Shown here: positions 39,586 to 51,089 of the stretch, in pieces | Position numbering within the stretch: position 1 is the first letter of the stretch | Layout of the letters: each line of letters opens with the position of its first letter | Source: Dactylosporangium sp. AC04546 | Lineage (GTDB): Bacteria; Actinomycetota; Actinomycetes; Mycobacteriales; Micromonosporaceae | Assembly (NCBI RefSeq): GCF_022095675.1 | Contig: NZ_JAHYSG010000064.1 | Location: 8,334-72,333, forward strand | Reading direction: 5' to 3' | Length of the DNA: 64,000 bases | Translations under genes and position numbers: made by a program | Notes under the pieces: generated by a model | What the model was told of the DNA's origin: nothing | The model's input: only the letters and a program-made list of their open reading frames with translations | The model's database searches: none

Positions 39586-40436
39586 GATTCCTGCTTAACA
39601 CGGCGGGCCGCGACGAACAGGCCGGAGCCGACCAGCAGGACCCCGGCCACGCGCGGCAGGTCGGGCCGCACGCCGTCCACGATGGACACCGTGAGCAGGG
39701 CGAACACGGGCACCAGGCCGACGAACAGGCCGGCCCGGTCGACGCCGAGCCCGGCCACCGCGGCGTACCAGCAGACGAACGCGACCACCGTCAGGACCAG
39801 CCCCAGGAACGCGATCGCGGTGGCCTCCTCCCGGGTCGGCATCCGCGGGCGCTCCCCGGTGACCGGGATGAGCAGCAGCAGGATCGGTACCGCGAGCAGC
39901 GTGCTCCACGCCGACACCCGCACCGGCCCGAGCCGCGGCAGCAGCGGCGCCGCCAGCAGCGAGAACGCCGACTCGCAGGCCAGCACGCCCAGCGCCGCCC
40001 ACAGCCCCACCGGGTCGGCGTGGCCGAACCCCTCGACGAGCCCCGCCCCGAGCACCACCACACCCGCCGCCAGCAGCAGCCGCCGCGACGGCCGCCGGCG
40101 CTCCTGCAGCGGCCCGAGCAGCGCCAGCACCAGCGGGCTCACCCCGACGATCGTGCCGATCACCGCCGGGTCCGCGTGGCGGAGCGCGACGAGCAGCAGC
40201 ACGTTGAACACCACGAGGCCGGTCGCCGCGACCGCCCCCAGCCGAACGAACTCCCGCGCGGTCGGAAGGCGCCGCTCCGAGGTGAGCAGCAACGCGAACA
40301 GCGCGAGCGCGGCCAGGGCGTACCGCAGCGCCTGACCGGTGAGGATCGGATACCCGACGATCGATCGACTGACGGTGAACGAGCTACCGAGAAGCGCGCA
40401 GGTCAGCACGCAGTACACGGTGTGGCGGCGGGTCAT
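39471..40436 (-). CDS. EamA/DMT-family exporter
   Basis: 321 aa. Ten hydrophobic segments in two EamA halves (first half from TCALLGSSFTVSRSIVG, second from LGVLACESAFSLLAAPL) identify a drug/metabolite transporter. The last ~40 residues, after VAARRVKQ, are Ser/Pro/Ala-rich and are encoded in another frame of the downstream patatin gene, so they are probably an unselected tail. It is divergent from a MocR regulator, which probably controls it. Confidence 0.88.
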   Translation of the reverse strand: MTRRHTVYCVLTCALLGSSFTVSRSIVGYPILTGQALRYALAALALFALLLTSERRLPTAREFVRLGAVAATGLVVFNVLLLVALRHADPAVIGTIVGVSPLVLALLGPLQERRRPSRRLLLAAGVVVLGAGLVEGFGHADPVGLWAALGVLACESAFSLLAAPLLPRLGPVRVSAWSTLLAVPILLLLIPVTGERPRMPTREEATAIAFLGLVLTVVAFVCWYAAVAGLGVDRAGLFVGLVPVFALLTVSIVDGVRPDLPRVAGVLLVGSGLFVAARRVKQESWQAPRSSSAPAASPASPGNSESSSACTTGASTSPAPT

Positions 40437-40504
40437 GCGGCCGAACTTACGGCGGCCAGTGGTCCACGCTACAGTGCCACCGAACCCTGCTTTTGGAGGA
40501 CCAA

Positions 40505-41875
40505 TTGTCGGTCTGGGAGGCGCTGGTCGAGCTCGACCGCAACCGGCCGCGGGTCGGTGACCAGTTGGTCGGCGCGCTGCGCGACGCGATCAGCCGGGGC
40601 CGCCTCGCGCCCGGCACCCGGCTGCCCTCCACCCGCGACCTGGCGGCCGACCTCGGGGTGTCCCGGGGGCTGGTCGTCGGCGCGTACGAGCAGCTCACCG
40701 CCGAGGGGCGGCTGGTCACCCGGCGCGGGTCGGGCACGGTGGTGGCGGCGGTCGCGACCGCGGTACCGGCGCGGCGGGAAGTCCTGCCGGAGCGCACCAC
40801 GGCGGTGGCCCCGCTGCGCCCGGGCGTGCCCGACCTCGGCATGTTCCCGCGCACGGCGTGGCGGCGCGCCTACGAGACGGCGCTGACCGGTGCGCTCGAC
40901 GCCGACTTCGACTACGGGGACGCGGTGGGCGTTCCGCGGCTGCGCCAGGAGCTGTCCGGCTACCTCGGCCGGGTGCGGGCCGCCCTGGTGCCGCCCGAGG
41001 GTCTCATCGTCACCGCGGGTGTCACCCAGGGCCTCGCCCTCGTCGCCCGGGCACTGGTGGCCCGCGGGGTCCGGCGGATCGCGTTCGAGGACCCCGGCTC
41101 CGCCGCCCTGCGCGACCACGTGGGGCGGCTCGGGCTTGAGGTGGTGCCGATCCCGGTCGACGAGGACGGCCTCGACGTGCGCGCGCTGAGCCGCACACGG
41201 ACCAAGGCGGTGCTGCTCACCCCGGCCCACCAGTTCCCGACCGGGGTGGTGCTCGCCCCGCACCGGCGGGCCGAGCTGGTCGGCTGGGCGCGGCGGGTCG
41301 ACGGGCTGATCGTCGAGGACGACTACGACGCCGAGTACCGCTACGACCGCGAGCCGGTCGCCTGCCTGCAGGGCCTGGCCCCGGACCGGGTCGCCCTGGT
41401 CGGCTCGGTGAGCAAGGTGCTCGCGCCCGGCCTGCGGCTCGGCTGGCTGGTGGCCCCGCCCGCCTGGCTGCCCGAGCTGTGCGCGGCGAAGGCCGACGCC
41501 GACAACGGCGGCCCGGCCCTCCAGCAGCTCGCGTTCGCCGAGTTCCTGTCCGGCGGCGGCTACGACAAGCACCTGCGCCGGGCCCGCCGCCTGCACCGCG
41601 AGCGGCGCGACGCGATCGTCGCCGCGCTGCGCCGGCACCTGCCGAAGGCCCGCGTCGGCGGCATCGCGGCCGGCCTGCACCTGGTCGTCGAGCTGCCGCC
41701 CGGCGCCGACGACGTCGCCGTGGTCGAGCGGGCCGCCGCGGCCGGGCTCGGCCCGCTCGCGCTGTCGGCGCTGCGGATGCGCAAGCGCGGCCCGGCCGGG
41801 CTGGTCCTCGGCTACGCGGCACACACCCCGCACGAGCTCACCCGCGCCGTGCGGACCCTCGCCACCCTCGTTTAG
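40505..41875 (+). CDS. MocR-type regulator (GntR HTH fused to aminotransferase fold)
   Basis: 456 aa. Residues ~1-75 form a GntR winged helix (LPSTRDLAADLGVSRGLV); the rest is a PLP-binding fold I aminotransferase domain with the Lys at 304 in GSVSKVLAPGLRLGW. Members respond to PLP or amino-compounds and often control transporters. Start TTG at 40505 follows GGAGGA (40495-40500). TACAGT at 40470-40475 is a likely -10. It is divergent from the EamA exporter, its likely target. Confidence 0.92.
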   Translation: MSVWEALVELDRNRPRVGDQLVGALRDAISRGRLAPGTRLPSTRDLAADLGVSRGLVVGAYEQLTAEGRLVTRRGSGTVVAAVATAVPARREVLPERTTAVAPLRPGVPDLGMFPRTAWRRAYETALTGALDADFDYGDAVGVPRLRQELSGYLGRVRAALVPPEGLIVTAGVTQGLALVARALVARGVRRIAFEDPGSAALRDHVGRLGLEVVPIPVDEDGLDVRALSRTRTKAVLLTPAHQFPTGVVLAPHRRAELVGWARRVDGLIVEDDYDAEYRYDREPVACLQGLAPDRVALVGSVSKVLAPGLRLGWLVAPPAWLPELCAAKADADNGGPALQQLAFAEFLSGGGYDKHLRRARRLHRERRDAIVAALRRHLPKARVGGIAAGLHLVVELPPGADDVAVVERAAAAGLGPLALSALRMRKRGPAGLVLGYAAHTPHELTRAVRTLATLV

Positions 41876-41925
41876 GTCCTGCCGGCCCCAGCCATGAAAC
41901 AGGCCCCACGGGATACGGTTTCTGG

Positions 41926-44941
<3,016 letters not shown>

Positions 44942-44958
44942 GCCACAGTTGAATCCGG

Positions 44959-44990
44959 TCCCGGCGCCCGTCAATGCACGGGCGCCGGGA
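44959..44990 (+). terminator. Hairpin after eno
   Basis: Perfect 12-bp stem: TCCCGGCGCCCG (44959-44970) pairs with CGGGCGCCGGGA (44979-44990) across an 8-nt loop, followed by ttcaccc. It separates eno from the ftsB-DUF501 pair. Confidence 0.65.
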
Positions 44991-45017
44991 TTCACCCGGC
45001 AGGGGTAGGGGGAGGGC

Positions 45018-45542
45018 ATGCAGCAGCGGACCAGGCCGGGCGGGCGCGGCCGGGAGGCCCCGCGCGCGCGTGCCGCCACCCGCCAGAACCGCCCGAACGC
45101 CCGCCCCACGGTCGCCCGCCGCGCGGTGTCGACCGGCGGCGCGGCGCTGCGCACGCGCGCACCGCAGCCGCGCCGGTTCACCAGCCGGGCCGTGGTCCTG
45201 AGCCTCGTCCTGCTGGTCCTGCTGCTCGCCTATGCCTATCCGGTCCGGGTGTATCTCGCACAGGAGGCGGAGATCGCCGCCTACGAGCAGAGCCAGGAGC
45301 GCCAGGCGGCGAAGGTGGCGGAGATGGCCGCCCGCGCCAGGAAGTGGGACGACCCGGAGTACGTGATCAGTCAGGCCCGCCAGCGGCTGCACATGGTGCT
45401 GCCGGGGGAGAAGCCGTACGTGGTGGTCGACCCGAGCCGGGCCCAGACCGCCGACCCGGCCGACGTGCCGGGCGCGGAGAAGACGTCCCGGCCGTGGTAC
45501 GGCAAGTTGTGGTCGAGCGTCGAGGCGGCGGACAAGCAGTGA
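45018..45542 (+). CDS. FtsB/DivIC-type septum formation initiator
   Basis: 174 aa. A basic, disordered N-terminus (~1-55) precedes one transmembrane helix (~58-78) and an extracytoplasmic coiled coil (YLAQEAEIAAYEQSQERQ), the FtsB/DivIC layout. It is a divisome component expected to bind FtsL and FtsQ. The position after eno and before DUF501 is the same in other actinobacteria. GGGGGAGGG lies just before the ATG. Its stop overlaps the DUF501 start. Confidence 0.9.
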   Translation: MQQRTRPGGRGREAPRARAATRQNRPNARPTVARRAVSTGGAALRTRAPQPRRFTSRAVVLSLVLLVLLLAYAYPVRVYLAQEAEIAAYEQSQERQAAKVAEMAARARKWDDPEYVISQARQRLHMVLPGEKPYVVVDPSRAQTADPADVPGAEKTSRPWYGKLWSSVEAADKQ

Positions 45543-46054
45543 GCGAACCCGAGAAGGCCACCGAGCAGGATCTGGCGGTGGTCGCGGCGCAGCTCGGCCG
45601 CACGCCGCGGGGGACGCGCGCGGTCGCGCACCGGTGCCCCTGCGGGCTGCCCGACGTGGTGGAGACGACGCCGAGACTGCCCGACGGCACGCCGTTTCCC
45701 ACGTTGTACTACCTGACCTGCCCGCGGGCGGTCCACGAGTGCAGCCGGCTGGAGTCGGCCGGGCTCATGAAGACGATGAACGCCCGCCTCGCCGAGGACC
45801 CGCAGCTGAGGGCCGCCTACGAGCGGGCGCACCAGGAGTACCTCCGCCGCCGCGAGGAGATCGGGCACGTCCAGGAGATCGCGGGGGTGTCCGCGGGCGG
45901 CATGCCGACGCGGGTCAAGTGCCTGCACGTGCATCTCGGCCACGCCCTCGCGGCCGGGCCGGGGGTCAACCCGTTCGGCGACGAGACGCTGGAGCAGGCC
46001 GGCGAGTGGTGGGCCGCCGGGCCGTGCGTGTCACTCGATCCGGGCGACGACTGA
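45539..46054 (+). CDS. DUF501 protein
   Basis: 171 aa, cytosolic. The pattern AHRCPCGLPDVVETTPRLPDGTPFPT and YYLTCPR with further His/Cys (VKCLHVHLGHALA) is characteristic of DUF501; the Cys/His positions could bind a metal. Function unknown. In actinobacteria it is consistently placed between ftsB and ppx. Here ppx is 2.7 kb away, separated by four genes. GTG start overlaps the ftsB stop by 4 nt; its 3' end overlaps a convergent gene by 24 bp. Confidence 0.9.
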   Translation: MSEPEKATEQDLAVVAAQLGRTPRGTRAVAHRCPCGLPDVVETTPRLPDGTPFPTLYYLTCPRAVHECSRLESAGLMKTMNARLAEDPQLRAAYERAHQEYLRRREEIGHVQEIAGVSAGGMPTRVKCLHVHLGHALAAGPGVNPFGDETLEQAGEWWAAGPCVSLDPGDD

Positions 46055-46975
46055 GCGCAGGATCTCCCAGCCCTCGGCGTCGTCCGAGGTGCCGGTGTGC
46101 GGCCGGCGGAAGCGGCGGACCTCGACCGCGATGTCGGCGAGTGCCCAGCGCAGCTGGAAGAGCATGATCGTCGAGGGGCGGACCAGCACGCCGGTCGCCT
46201 CGGCGTAGGCCGTGAAGATCGACCCGTCACCCGGCTCGATGAGCCAGAGGTCACGCTCCGGCGGCGAGATCAGCACGGTGTCCCAGTCGATGAGCCGCCA
46301 GCCGGTCGGCGTCCTCATGGTGTTGCCGGAGTGCGGCTCGCCATGGGTGAGCACGGCGCGCACCGGCTCGGCGCGGCTCTCCAGGACGAGCTCGTCGTAG
46401 CGCGCGAGCACCCGCCGCAGCGGCTCCCGGTGCGCGGCCAGCAGGTCGGCGGCGGCCGCCGCGTAGGGCCCGCAGTCCGGCCCGGGCCGCTTGAGCGCCT
46501 GCTCCACCTCGTCGCGGTGGGGCACCGCGAAGTCGTCGGCCCGCGCGTGCCGGCGCACGACCGGCGGCGCGGTGTGCAGCTGGATGATCATGTCGAGGGT
46601 GGCCTGCCGGTGCTCGGGCCCGGCGAACGCGTTCCACTCGAAGCTGGTGCCGTCGACGAACGGGTAGACGGCGATCGCGAACGGCCCGCTCGTCAGGATC
46701 GTCTCGCTGCGCAGCGTCGGCACCGGCGCGACCGCGAACGTGTGGCCGGTCGCGTGCAGGTCGGCCGCGACGGCGAGGGAGGCGCGCAGCCGGTCCGGGT
46801 CGGCCGGCTCGTCGACGGTGACGAACCACCGGGAGCCCGACGTGTCGACGAGCTCCCAGTGGTGGCTGCCGAAGCCGACCGGCCGGTAGGTGAGCGACTT
46901 CACCGTGAGCCCCCACTCGTGGACGAGCAGTGACGCGAGTGCGTCATCAGGGAGCCCCCGGGGTGGTGTCAGCAC
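46031..46975 (-). CDS. Aminoglycoside-phosphotransferase-like (APH) protein
   Basis: 314 aa. The Brenner-type catalytic loop THGEPHSGN and the metal-binding IDWD are complete, so it should be an active small-molecule kinase of the APH/choline kinase fold. No sign links it to antibiotic resistance specifically. GTG start at 46973-46975. It lies in the gap between DUF501 and ppx, where it is part of a block that interrupts the usual neighbourhood. Confidence 0.87.
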   Translation of the reverse strand: MLTPPRGLPDDALASLLVHEWGLTVKSLTYRPVGFGSHHWELVDTSGSRWFVTVDEPADPDRLRASLAVAADLHATGHTFAVAPVPTLRSETILTSGPFAIAVYPFVDGTSFEWNAFAGPEHRQATLDMIIQLHTAPPVVRRHARADDFAVPHRDEVEQALKRPGPDCGPYAAAAADLLAAHREPLRRVLARYDELVLESRAEPVRAVLTHGEPHSGNTMRTPTGWRLIDWDTVLISPPERDLWLIEPGDGSIFTAYAEATGVLVRPSTIMLFQLRWALADIAVEVRRFRRPHTGTSDDAEGWEILRSVVARIE

Positions 46976-46989
46976 CCCGACAAGGTACG

Positions 46990-47712
46990 TCAGTTACCCG
47001 TCCCAGGCGGGGCCGAGGCTTCGACGATCTTCGCGCCCTTCGGTGGTACGAACGCCTTCGGGTCGACGTCGCCGCTGAACTTCGTCAGCTCGACCCCCAG
47101 CGCCTTGTCGTCCGTCCCGACCCCCTTGAACCGCGTGAGCAGGCCGTTCTCGGCCACGCACACGTGGAACTCCCTGGCGGTGACGGCACTGGGGTCCTTG
47201 TCCTGCGGGATCCCCGTCACGTCCAGACAGTCACTTTTCTGACCGGCGATCGTCGCGGTGTTCTGCGCGATTTTCACACCGGGCACGACCGCGGCCGCCG
47301 TCATCAGCCCGAGGGCCATCTCGGTGCTGATGAAGCCGCCGCCGGCCACCGCCGACAGGTAGGCGGACTGGTCGGCGGCCGACAGGCTGCCGGTCTGCAC
47401 CGGGCTCTTCTGGCACACGACCTTGTTCGCCGGTCCGGTGCAGGAGTAGAGGGCGTCCTCGGTGAGGATGAAGCGGCCGTCCTTGCCGAGGTAGGCGGCC
47501 TTCGGCGGCTGCTGCACCACGGTCGTGGTCGCGCCGTCGTCGGTCTTGTACTCCGCGGTGAAGGTCAGCTGCGACGACTTGCCGAGCCGGTCGGCGAGAT
47601 CGGTGATCGCCGAGACGTTGTCGACGGCCTGCTTGACCTGGTTGACGATGCCGCAGCCGAGCACGCCGGCGCCGAGGACCGCCACCGCGCCCACCGTCAG
47701 GATCCGTTTCAT
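46990..47712 (-). CDS. Lipoprotein of unknown function (LppX/LprG-like size)
   Basis: 240 aa. Signal peptide with lipobox VLGC, then a mature domain with three further cysteines (ALYSCTG, KVVCQK, KSDCLDV) likely to form disulfides. The beta-rich pattern (QLTFTAEYKTDDG, LTRFKGVGTDDKALGVELTKF) suits a lipid- or ligand-binding half barrel, but the assignment is weak. The ATG at 47712 was preferred over GTG 47718 for the signal peptide. It lies upstream of the APH-like gene with a 14-bp gap and may be co-expressed with it. Confidence 0.65.
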   Translation of the reverse strand: MKRILTVGAVAVLGAGVLGCGIVNQVKQAVDNVSAITDLADRLGKSSQLTFTAEYKTDDGATTTVVQQPPKAAYLGKDGRFILTEDALYSCTGPANKVVCQKSPVQTGSLSAADQSAYLSAVAGGGFISTEMALGLMTAAAVVPGVKIAQNTATIAGQKSDCLDVTGIPQDKDPSAVTAREFHVCVAENGLLTRFKGVGTDDKALGVELTKFSGDVDPKAFVPPKGAKIVEASAPPGTGN

Positions 47713-47754
47713 GGGCACAATGTGGGGCCCGGCGGCCGGGCGTTCAACGAACTG

Positions 47755-48243
47755 TCAGCAGGGTGACCCGTTAATGGTGCAGCTCGTGGGCTGCGCCGCG
47801 TCACCCTTCGCCTCGAACCCCATCCGGATCGAGCCGCCGGCCTCGAGATACGTGTTGTAGGCCTGCGAGCGCAGGATGAGCTCGCCGGCCTTGTTCTCGG
47901 ACTTGGCGCCCCACGTGGACAGGACGTCCACGTCCGGCGGGAGCTTCAGCTGTACCGTCCAGCCCGCGATCGGCTGCGAACCGAGGTTCGTCACGGTCAC
48001 CTCGGCGTTGAAGCCGTTCTTCCACTTGCTGCGCACGGCGTAGCCCGCCTTCATCGAGCCGGCCTTGGCCGGGGCCACCGACGACGGCGCGTTCGCCGTC
48101 GGGGTCGGGTCCGCGGTGCGGGCCGCCTGTGTCGGCGGTGCCCCACCGTCTTTGGTCAGGTACAGAACCGTCATCGTGCCGGCCGCCACCACCATCACCG
48201 CCGTGGTGAGCATCAGCACCCGGTCGCGTGTCAGATGCCACAT
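47755..48243 (-). CDS. Membrane-anchored CBM2-like cellulose-binding protein
   Basis: 162 aa. One N-terminal transmembrane helix (~10-28), a Pro/Ala/Thr linker and a C-terminal ~100-residue domain with the CBM2 pattern: KWKNGFNAEVTVTNLG, IAGWTVQLKLP, W at STWGA, QAYNTYLEAGGS, and terminal Cys in SCTINGSPC. No catalytic domain is attached. It could attach the cell to a polysaccharide or bind its own glycans. The start is ATG 48243. It is divergent from the NAGS gene by 24 bp. Confidence 0.78.
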   Translation of the reverse strand: MWHLTRDRVLMLTTAVMVVAAGTMTVLYLTKDGGAPPTQAARTADPTPTANAPSSVAPAKAGSMKAGYAVRSKWKNGFNAEVTVTNLGSQPIAGWTVQLKLPPDVDVLSTWGAKSENKAGELILRSQAYNTYLEAGGSIRMGFEAKGDAAQPTSCTINGSPC

Positions 48244-48267
48244 CCGCGCGCCACTACCCTTACCGCC

Positions 48268-48771
48268 ATGGAGGTAACCGTTCGGCGGGCGCGGACCGCC
48301 GACGTGCGGGGGATTCGGCGGCTGGTCGCGATGTACGTCGCCGACCGGCGCCTGCTGTCCAAACCCACGGTGACGCTGTACGAAACAGTGCAGGAATTCT
48401 GGGTGGCCGAGCGGGACACCGACGGCACCATCGTCGGCTGCGGCGCGCTGCATGTGATGTGGGAGGACCTCGCCGAGGTCCGCACCGTGGCGGTCGACCC
48501 GCTCACCCGCGGCCACAAGATCGGCCACCGCGTCGTCACCGAGCTGCTCGGCGCGGCCCGCGAGATCGGCGTGCGCAAGGTGTTCGTGCTGACCTTCGAG
48601 ACCCGCTTCTTCGGCTCGTTCGGCTTCGTCCCGATCGACGGCACGCCGGTCACCCACCAGGTCTACGAGGAGTTGCTGCGCTCCTACGACGAGGGCGTCG
48701 CCGAGTTCCTGGACCTGGAGCGGGTCAAACCCAACACCCTCGGCAACACGCGGATGCTGCTGCATTTGTAG
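48268..48771 (+). CDS. Amino-acid N-acetyltransferase (short NAGS, ArgA-like)
   Basis: 167 aa GNAT protein. TVTLYETVQEFWVAE, VGCGALHVMWEDLAEVRTVAVDP and FVLTFETRFFGSFGF match the stand-alone N-acetylglutamate synthase of actinobacteria (Rv2747 type), which supplies the first step of arginine synthesis; the other arginine genes are not here. TACCCT at 48255-48260 ends 7 nt before the ATG at 48268, so it may be leaderless. ppx follows 11 bp later. Confidence 0.88.
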   Translation: MEVTVRRARTADVRGIRRLVAMYVADRRLLSKPTVTLYETVQEFWVAERDTDGTIVGCGALHVMWEDLAEVRTVAVDPLTRGHKIGHRVVTELLGAAREIGVRKVFVLTFETRFFGSFGFVPIDGTPVTHQVYEELLRSYDEGVAEFLDLERVKPNTLGNTRMLLHL

Positions 48772-48782
48772 GCTTTCGTGTT

Positions 48783-49691
48783 GTGAAGCGCGTGGCTGCC
48801 ATCGACTGCGGGACCAACTCCGTCCGCCTCCTGATCGCCGACGCCCGGGCCGAGGGCCTGTCCGACGTCACCCGCCAGATGCGGATCGTCCGGCTGGGCG
48901 AGGGCGTCGACAAGACCGGCCGGCTGTCGCCCGCCGCGATCGAGCGCACCCGGGTCGCCCTCGTCGACTACGCGGCCGAGATCGCGGCGGCGGGGGTCGA
49001 GGCCGCCCGGATGGTCGCCACCAGCGCCTCCCGCGACGCCTCCAACGCCGCCGACTTCCAGGCGATGGTCCACCAGGTGCTCGGCTTCGACCCGGAGGTC
49101 ATCACGGGCGACGAGGAGGCCCGCCTGTCGTTCACCGGCGCCGTGCGGGGCCTGACCGCCGAGCCGCCCTACCTGGTCGTCGACATCGGCGGCGGCTCGA
49201 CCGAGTTCGTCGTCGGCACCACGGACGTCGACGCGGCGATCAGCGTCGACATCGGCTGCGTGCGGATGACCGAGCGCCACCTGCACGGCGACCCGCCTGC
49301 CCCGGAGCAGGTCGCGGCGGCCGAGGCCGACATCACCGCGGCGGTCGACCGGGCCCTCGCGGCGGTCGGCGGCACCCGCGCCCGCACGCTGGTCGGCCTG
49401 GCCGGGTCGGTGACGACGGTGACGGCGCTGGCGCTGGGCCTGCCCGAGTACGACCCGGCCCGGATCCACCGCGCCCGCATCTCCGCCGAGGACGTGGCGA
49501 AGGTGACCGCCGACCTGCTGGGCAAGACGGCCGAGCAGCGCCTGGCCACTCCGGTGATGCACCCGGGCCGCGCCGACGTCATCGGGGCGGGCGCCCTGAT
49601 CCTGCGCACCATCGTGGACCGCTCGGGCGCCGACTCGGTTATCGCCTCCGAGTCGGACATCCTGGACGGAATCGCTTATTCACTCGTATAA
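48783..49691 (+). CDS. ppx: Ppx/GppA family exopolyphosphatase
   Basis: 302 aa. The actin-like ATPase-fold signatures are present: AIDCGTNSVRLLIAD at the N-terminus and VVDIGGGSTEFVVG centrally, followed by LAGSVTTVTAL. The short length matches the actinobacterial Ppx1/Ppx2 type, which degrades polyphosphate or pppGpp. The GTG start at 48783 directly precedes the conserved strand. Its usual partners eno, ftsB and DUF501 are upstream beyond an insertion of accessory genes. Confidence 0.93.
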   Translation: MKRVAAIDCGTNSVRLLIADARAEGLSDVTRQMRIVRLGEGVDKTGRLSPAAIERTRVALVDYAAEIAAAGVEAARMVATSASRDASNAADFQAMVHQVLGFDPEVITGDEEARLSFTGAVRGLTAEPPYLVVDIGGGSTEFVVGTTDVDAAISVDIGCVRMTERHLHGDPPAPEQVAAAEADITAAVDRALAAVGGTRARTLVGLAGSVTTVTALALGLPEYDPARIHRARISAEDVAKVTADLLGKTAEQRLATPVMHPGRADVIGAGALILRTIVDRSGADSVIASESDILDGIAYSLV

Positions 49692-49698
49692 CGGTCGG

Positions 49699-49731
49699 CG
49701 CAAACCGGCACGTAGCACTGTCGGATTTGCG
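49699..49731. terminator. Hairpin between convergent ppx and hypothetical gene
   Basis: CGCAAACCGGCA (49699-49710) pairs with TGTCGG and TTTGCG (49719-49731) with one bulged A and one G-T pair, across an 8-nt loop. It is placed to end both convergent transcripts. Confidence 0.5.
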
Positions 49732-49741
49732 TCAGCGCTGG

Positions 49742-50164
49742 TCAGCCCGTCCGGCGGACCTCGGCCCGGGACTGCTCGCGGGGGTCGGCGTCGTCGCGCG
49801 ACCACCACCAGCCGTACGTGAGCACCCCGTCACTCGGCATCGTCATTATGATCTTGGCGGGCATCGGGCCCTCGTAGGCGTTGAAGACGCCGGGCTGGCT
49901 CTCCACGAAACGGGTCACGCCGGGCAGCTCAAGGCAGGTGACGTGCAGTTCCAGGCGCCCGGCCTCGCTCGCGGTGAGGATCGTGTGCTCGACGTGCTGC
50001 AGTCCCTTACTGTCGCTGACCGCCTCGTAGTCCAGCGTGATGGCGTTTCCGCGCACCACCGAGGTCACCTTGATCCGGGCGACGAACGGCCCGGACTCCA
50101 GCCCGTCGCCGCGTCCGCGGTAGACGCCGGGGGCCGCGGCGAGGCGCTTCAAGAGATCGGTCAC
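49742..50164 (-). CDS. Hypothetical calycin-like protein
   Basis: 140 aa, no signal peptide. Beta-strand-rich pattern with PGVYRGRG near the start and FVESQPGVFNAYEGPMPAKI and YGWWWSRDD towards the end, suggesting a small lipid- or heme-binding barrel. I cannot name a family. The GTG at 50164 was chosen because it directly precedes the helix-strand start; an earlier frame start at 50203 has no support. Confidence 0.6.
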   Translation of the reverse strand: MTDLLKRLAAAPGVYRGRGDGLESGPFVARIKVTSVVRGNAITLDYEAVSDSKGLQHVEHTILTASEAGRLELHVTCLELPGVTRFVESQPGVFNAYEGPMPAKIIMTMPSDGVLTYGWWWSRDDADPREQSRAEVRRTG

Positions 50165-50320
50165 GGCGCACACCGTAATACGACTGTGCACGGTGCTGCG
50201 CACATTGGCCCTCTACCGCTATCGTGAGCCGTCTCCTTCGGGCGTGAGGGCGGTTTGCCAAGCTCAGCCATCATTCAGCCCGTTAGGGTGATCTTTGCGG
50301 CATACCCCGGAAGGAAGCTC

Positions 50321-50968
50321 ATGTCTGATCAGTACCCGCCGCCCGGCAGTTACCCGCCCCCCGGCGGCGGTGGCGGTTACCCGCCGCCGGGAGGTAACGA
50401 CCCGTACGGGCAGCCCTCGTACGGACAGCCGTCGTCCGGCGGTCCCTACGGCCAGCCCACGTCCGGCGGCTACGGCCCGCCGCCGTCCGGCGCGCCGTAC
50501 AACGACCCGTCCTCGGGTGCTCCGTACGCCCCGCCGCCGCCCGGTGGCGGGCCGTTCGGTGCACCGCCGCCCCCGCCGAAGAAGAGCAGCGCCGGCAAGA
50601 TCATCCTGATCGTGCTCGGCGTCATCCTGGTGCTCGCCCTCGTGTGCTGCGGCGGCATCTTCTTCTTCGCGAAGGACACCTGGAACGACATCGTCAACAG
50701 CAGCGCGGCCAACGCGAAGGTCGGCGACTGCCTGGCCGGCGACGAGATCACCGAGACGGGCAGCAAGAGCGTCAGCGTCAAGATCGTGAAGTGCGACGAC
50801 GCCACGGCGCGCTACAAGGTCGTCGGCCTCAAGGGCGGCGTTCCGCAGTCCGAGGCGCTCAAGGCCCAGCCGACGGTGTGCGACGAGTTCACCGACGCCA
50901 GCTACGTGCTGTGGCAGGGCACCGACATCAGCAGCGGTGACGCCCTCTGCCTCACCGACGCCAAGTAG
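50321..50968 (+). CDS. LppU/SCO3897-like protein with Pro/Gly/Tyr-rich tail
   Basis: 215 aa. Residues ~1-90 are a low-complexity cytoplasmic tail (YPPPGG, YGQPS repeats), followed by one transmembrane helix (~95-118) and a small extracytoplasmic domain (AKVGDCLAGDEI, KIVKCDDATARYKVVG, with Cys pairs). This layout resembles LppU/SCO3897-type proteins of unknown function. AAGGAAGC lies before the ATG at 50321. A T-tailed terminator follows the gene. Confidence 0.78.
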   Translation: MSDQYPPPGSYPPPGGGGGYPPPGGNDPYGQPSYGQPSSGGPYGQPTSGGYGPPPSGAPYNDPSSGAPYAPPPPGGGPFGAPPPPPKKSSAGKIILIVLGVILVLALVCCGGIFFFAKDTWNDIVNSSAANAKVGDCLAGDEITETGSKSVSVKIVKCDDATARYKVVGLKGGVPQSEALKAQPTVCDEFTDASYVLWQGTDISSGDALCLTDAK

Positions 50969-51003
50969 GCCAGGTAGGACGCAAGTAGGACGACAGACGC
51001 TTC

Positions 51004-51031
51004 AGGCGGTCCGCACGGCGGGCCGCCTTTT
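51004..51031 (+). terminator. Rho-independent terminator after LppU-like gene
   Basis: 11-bp stem, AGGCGGTCCGC (51004-51014) with GCGGGCCGCCT (51018-51028), containing one G-T pair, a 3-nt loop and a following TTTT. Confidence 0.8.
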
Positions 51032-51052
51032 GCGTGTCCACGTCTTCTGCAC

Positions 51053-51082
51053 TTGATACTACTGTGCATTGCGCACTACTCT
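51053..51082 (+). promoter_or_regulatory. Promoter of the PadR-HAAS operon
   Basis: -35 TTGATA (51053-51058) and -10 TACTCT (51077-51082) are 18 bp apart, and the -10 ends 7 nt before the GTG at 51090, so the mRNA is probably leaderless. The spacer contains GTGCattGCGCAC, a palindrome with an asymmetric centre where the PadR repressor could bind and block the promoter. Confidence 0.65.
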
Positions 51083-51089
51083 GCACGGC

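Noticed and set aside
46031..46975. Aminoglycoside resistance gene
   Set aside because: The APH fold also covers many housekeeping kinases, and nothing in the context points to resistance.
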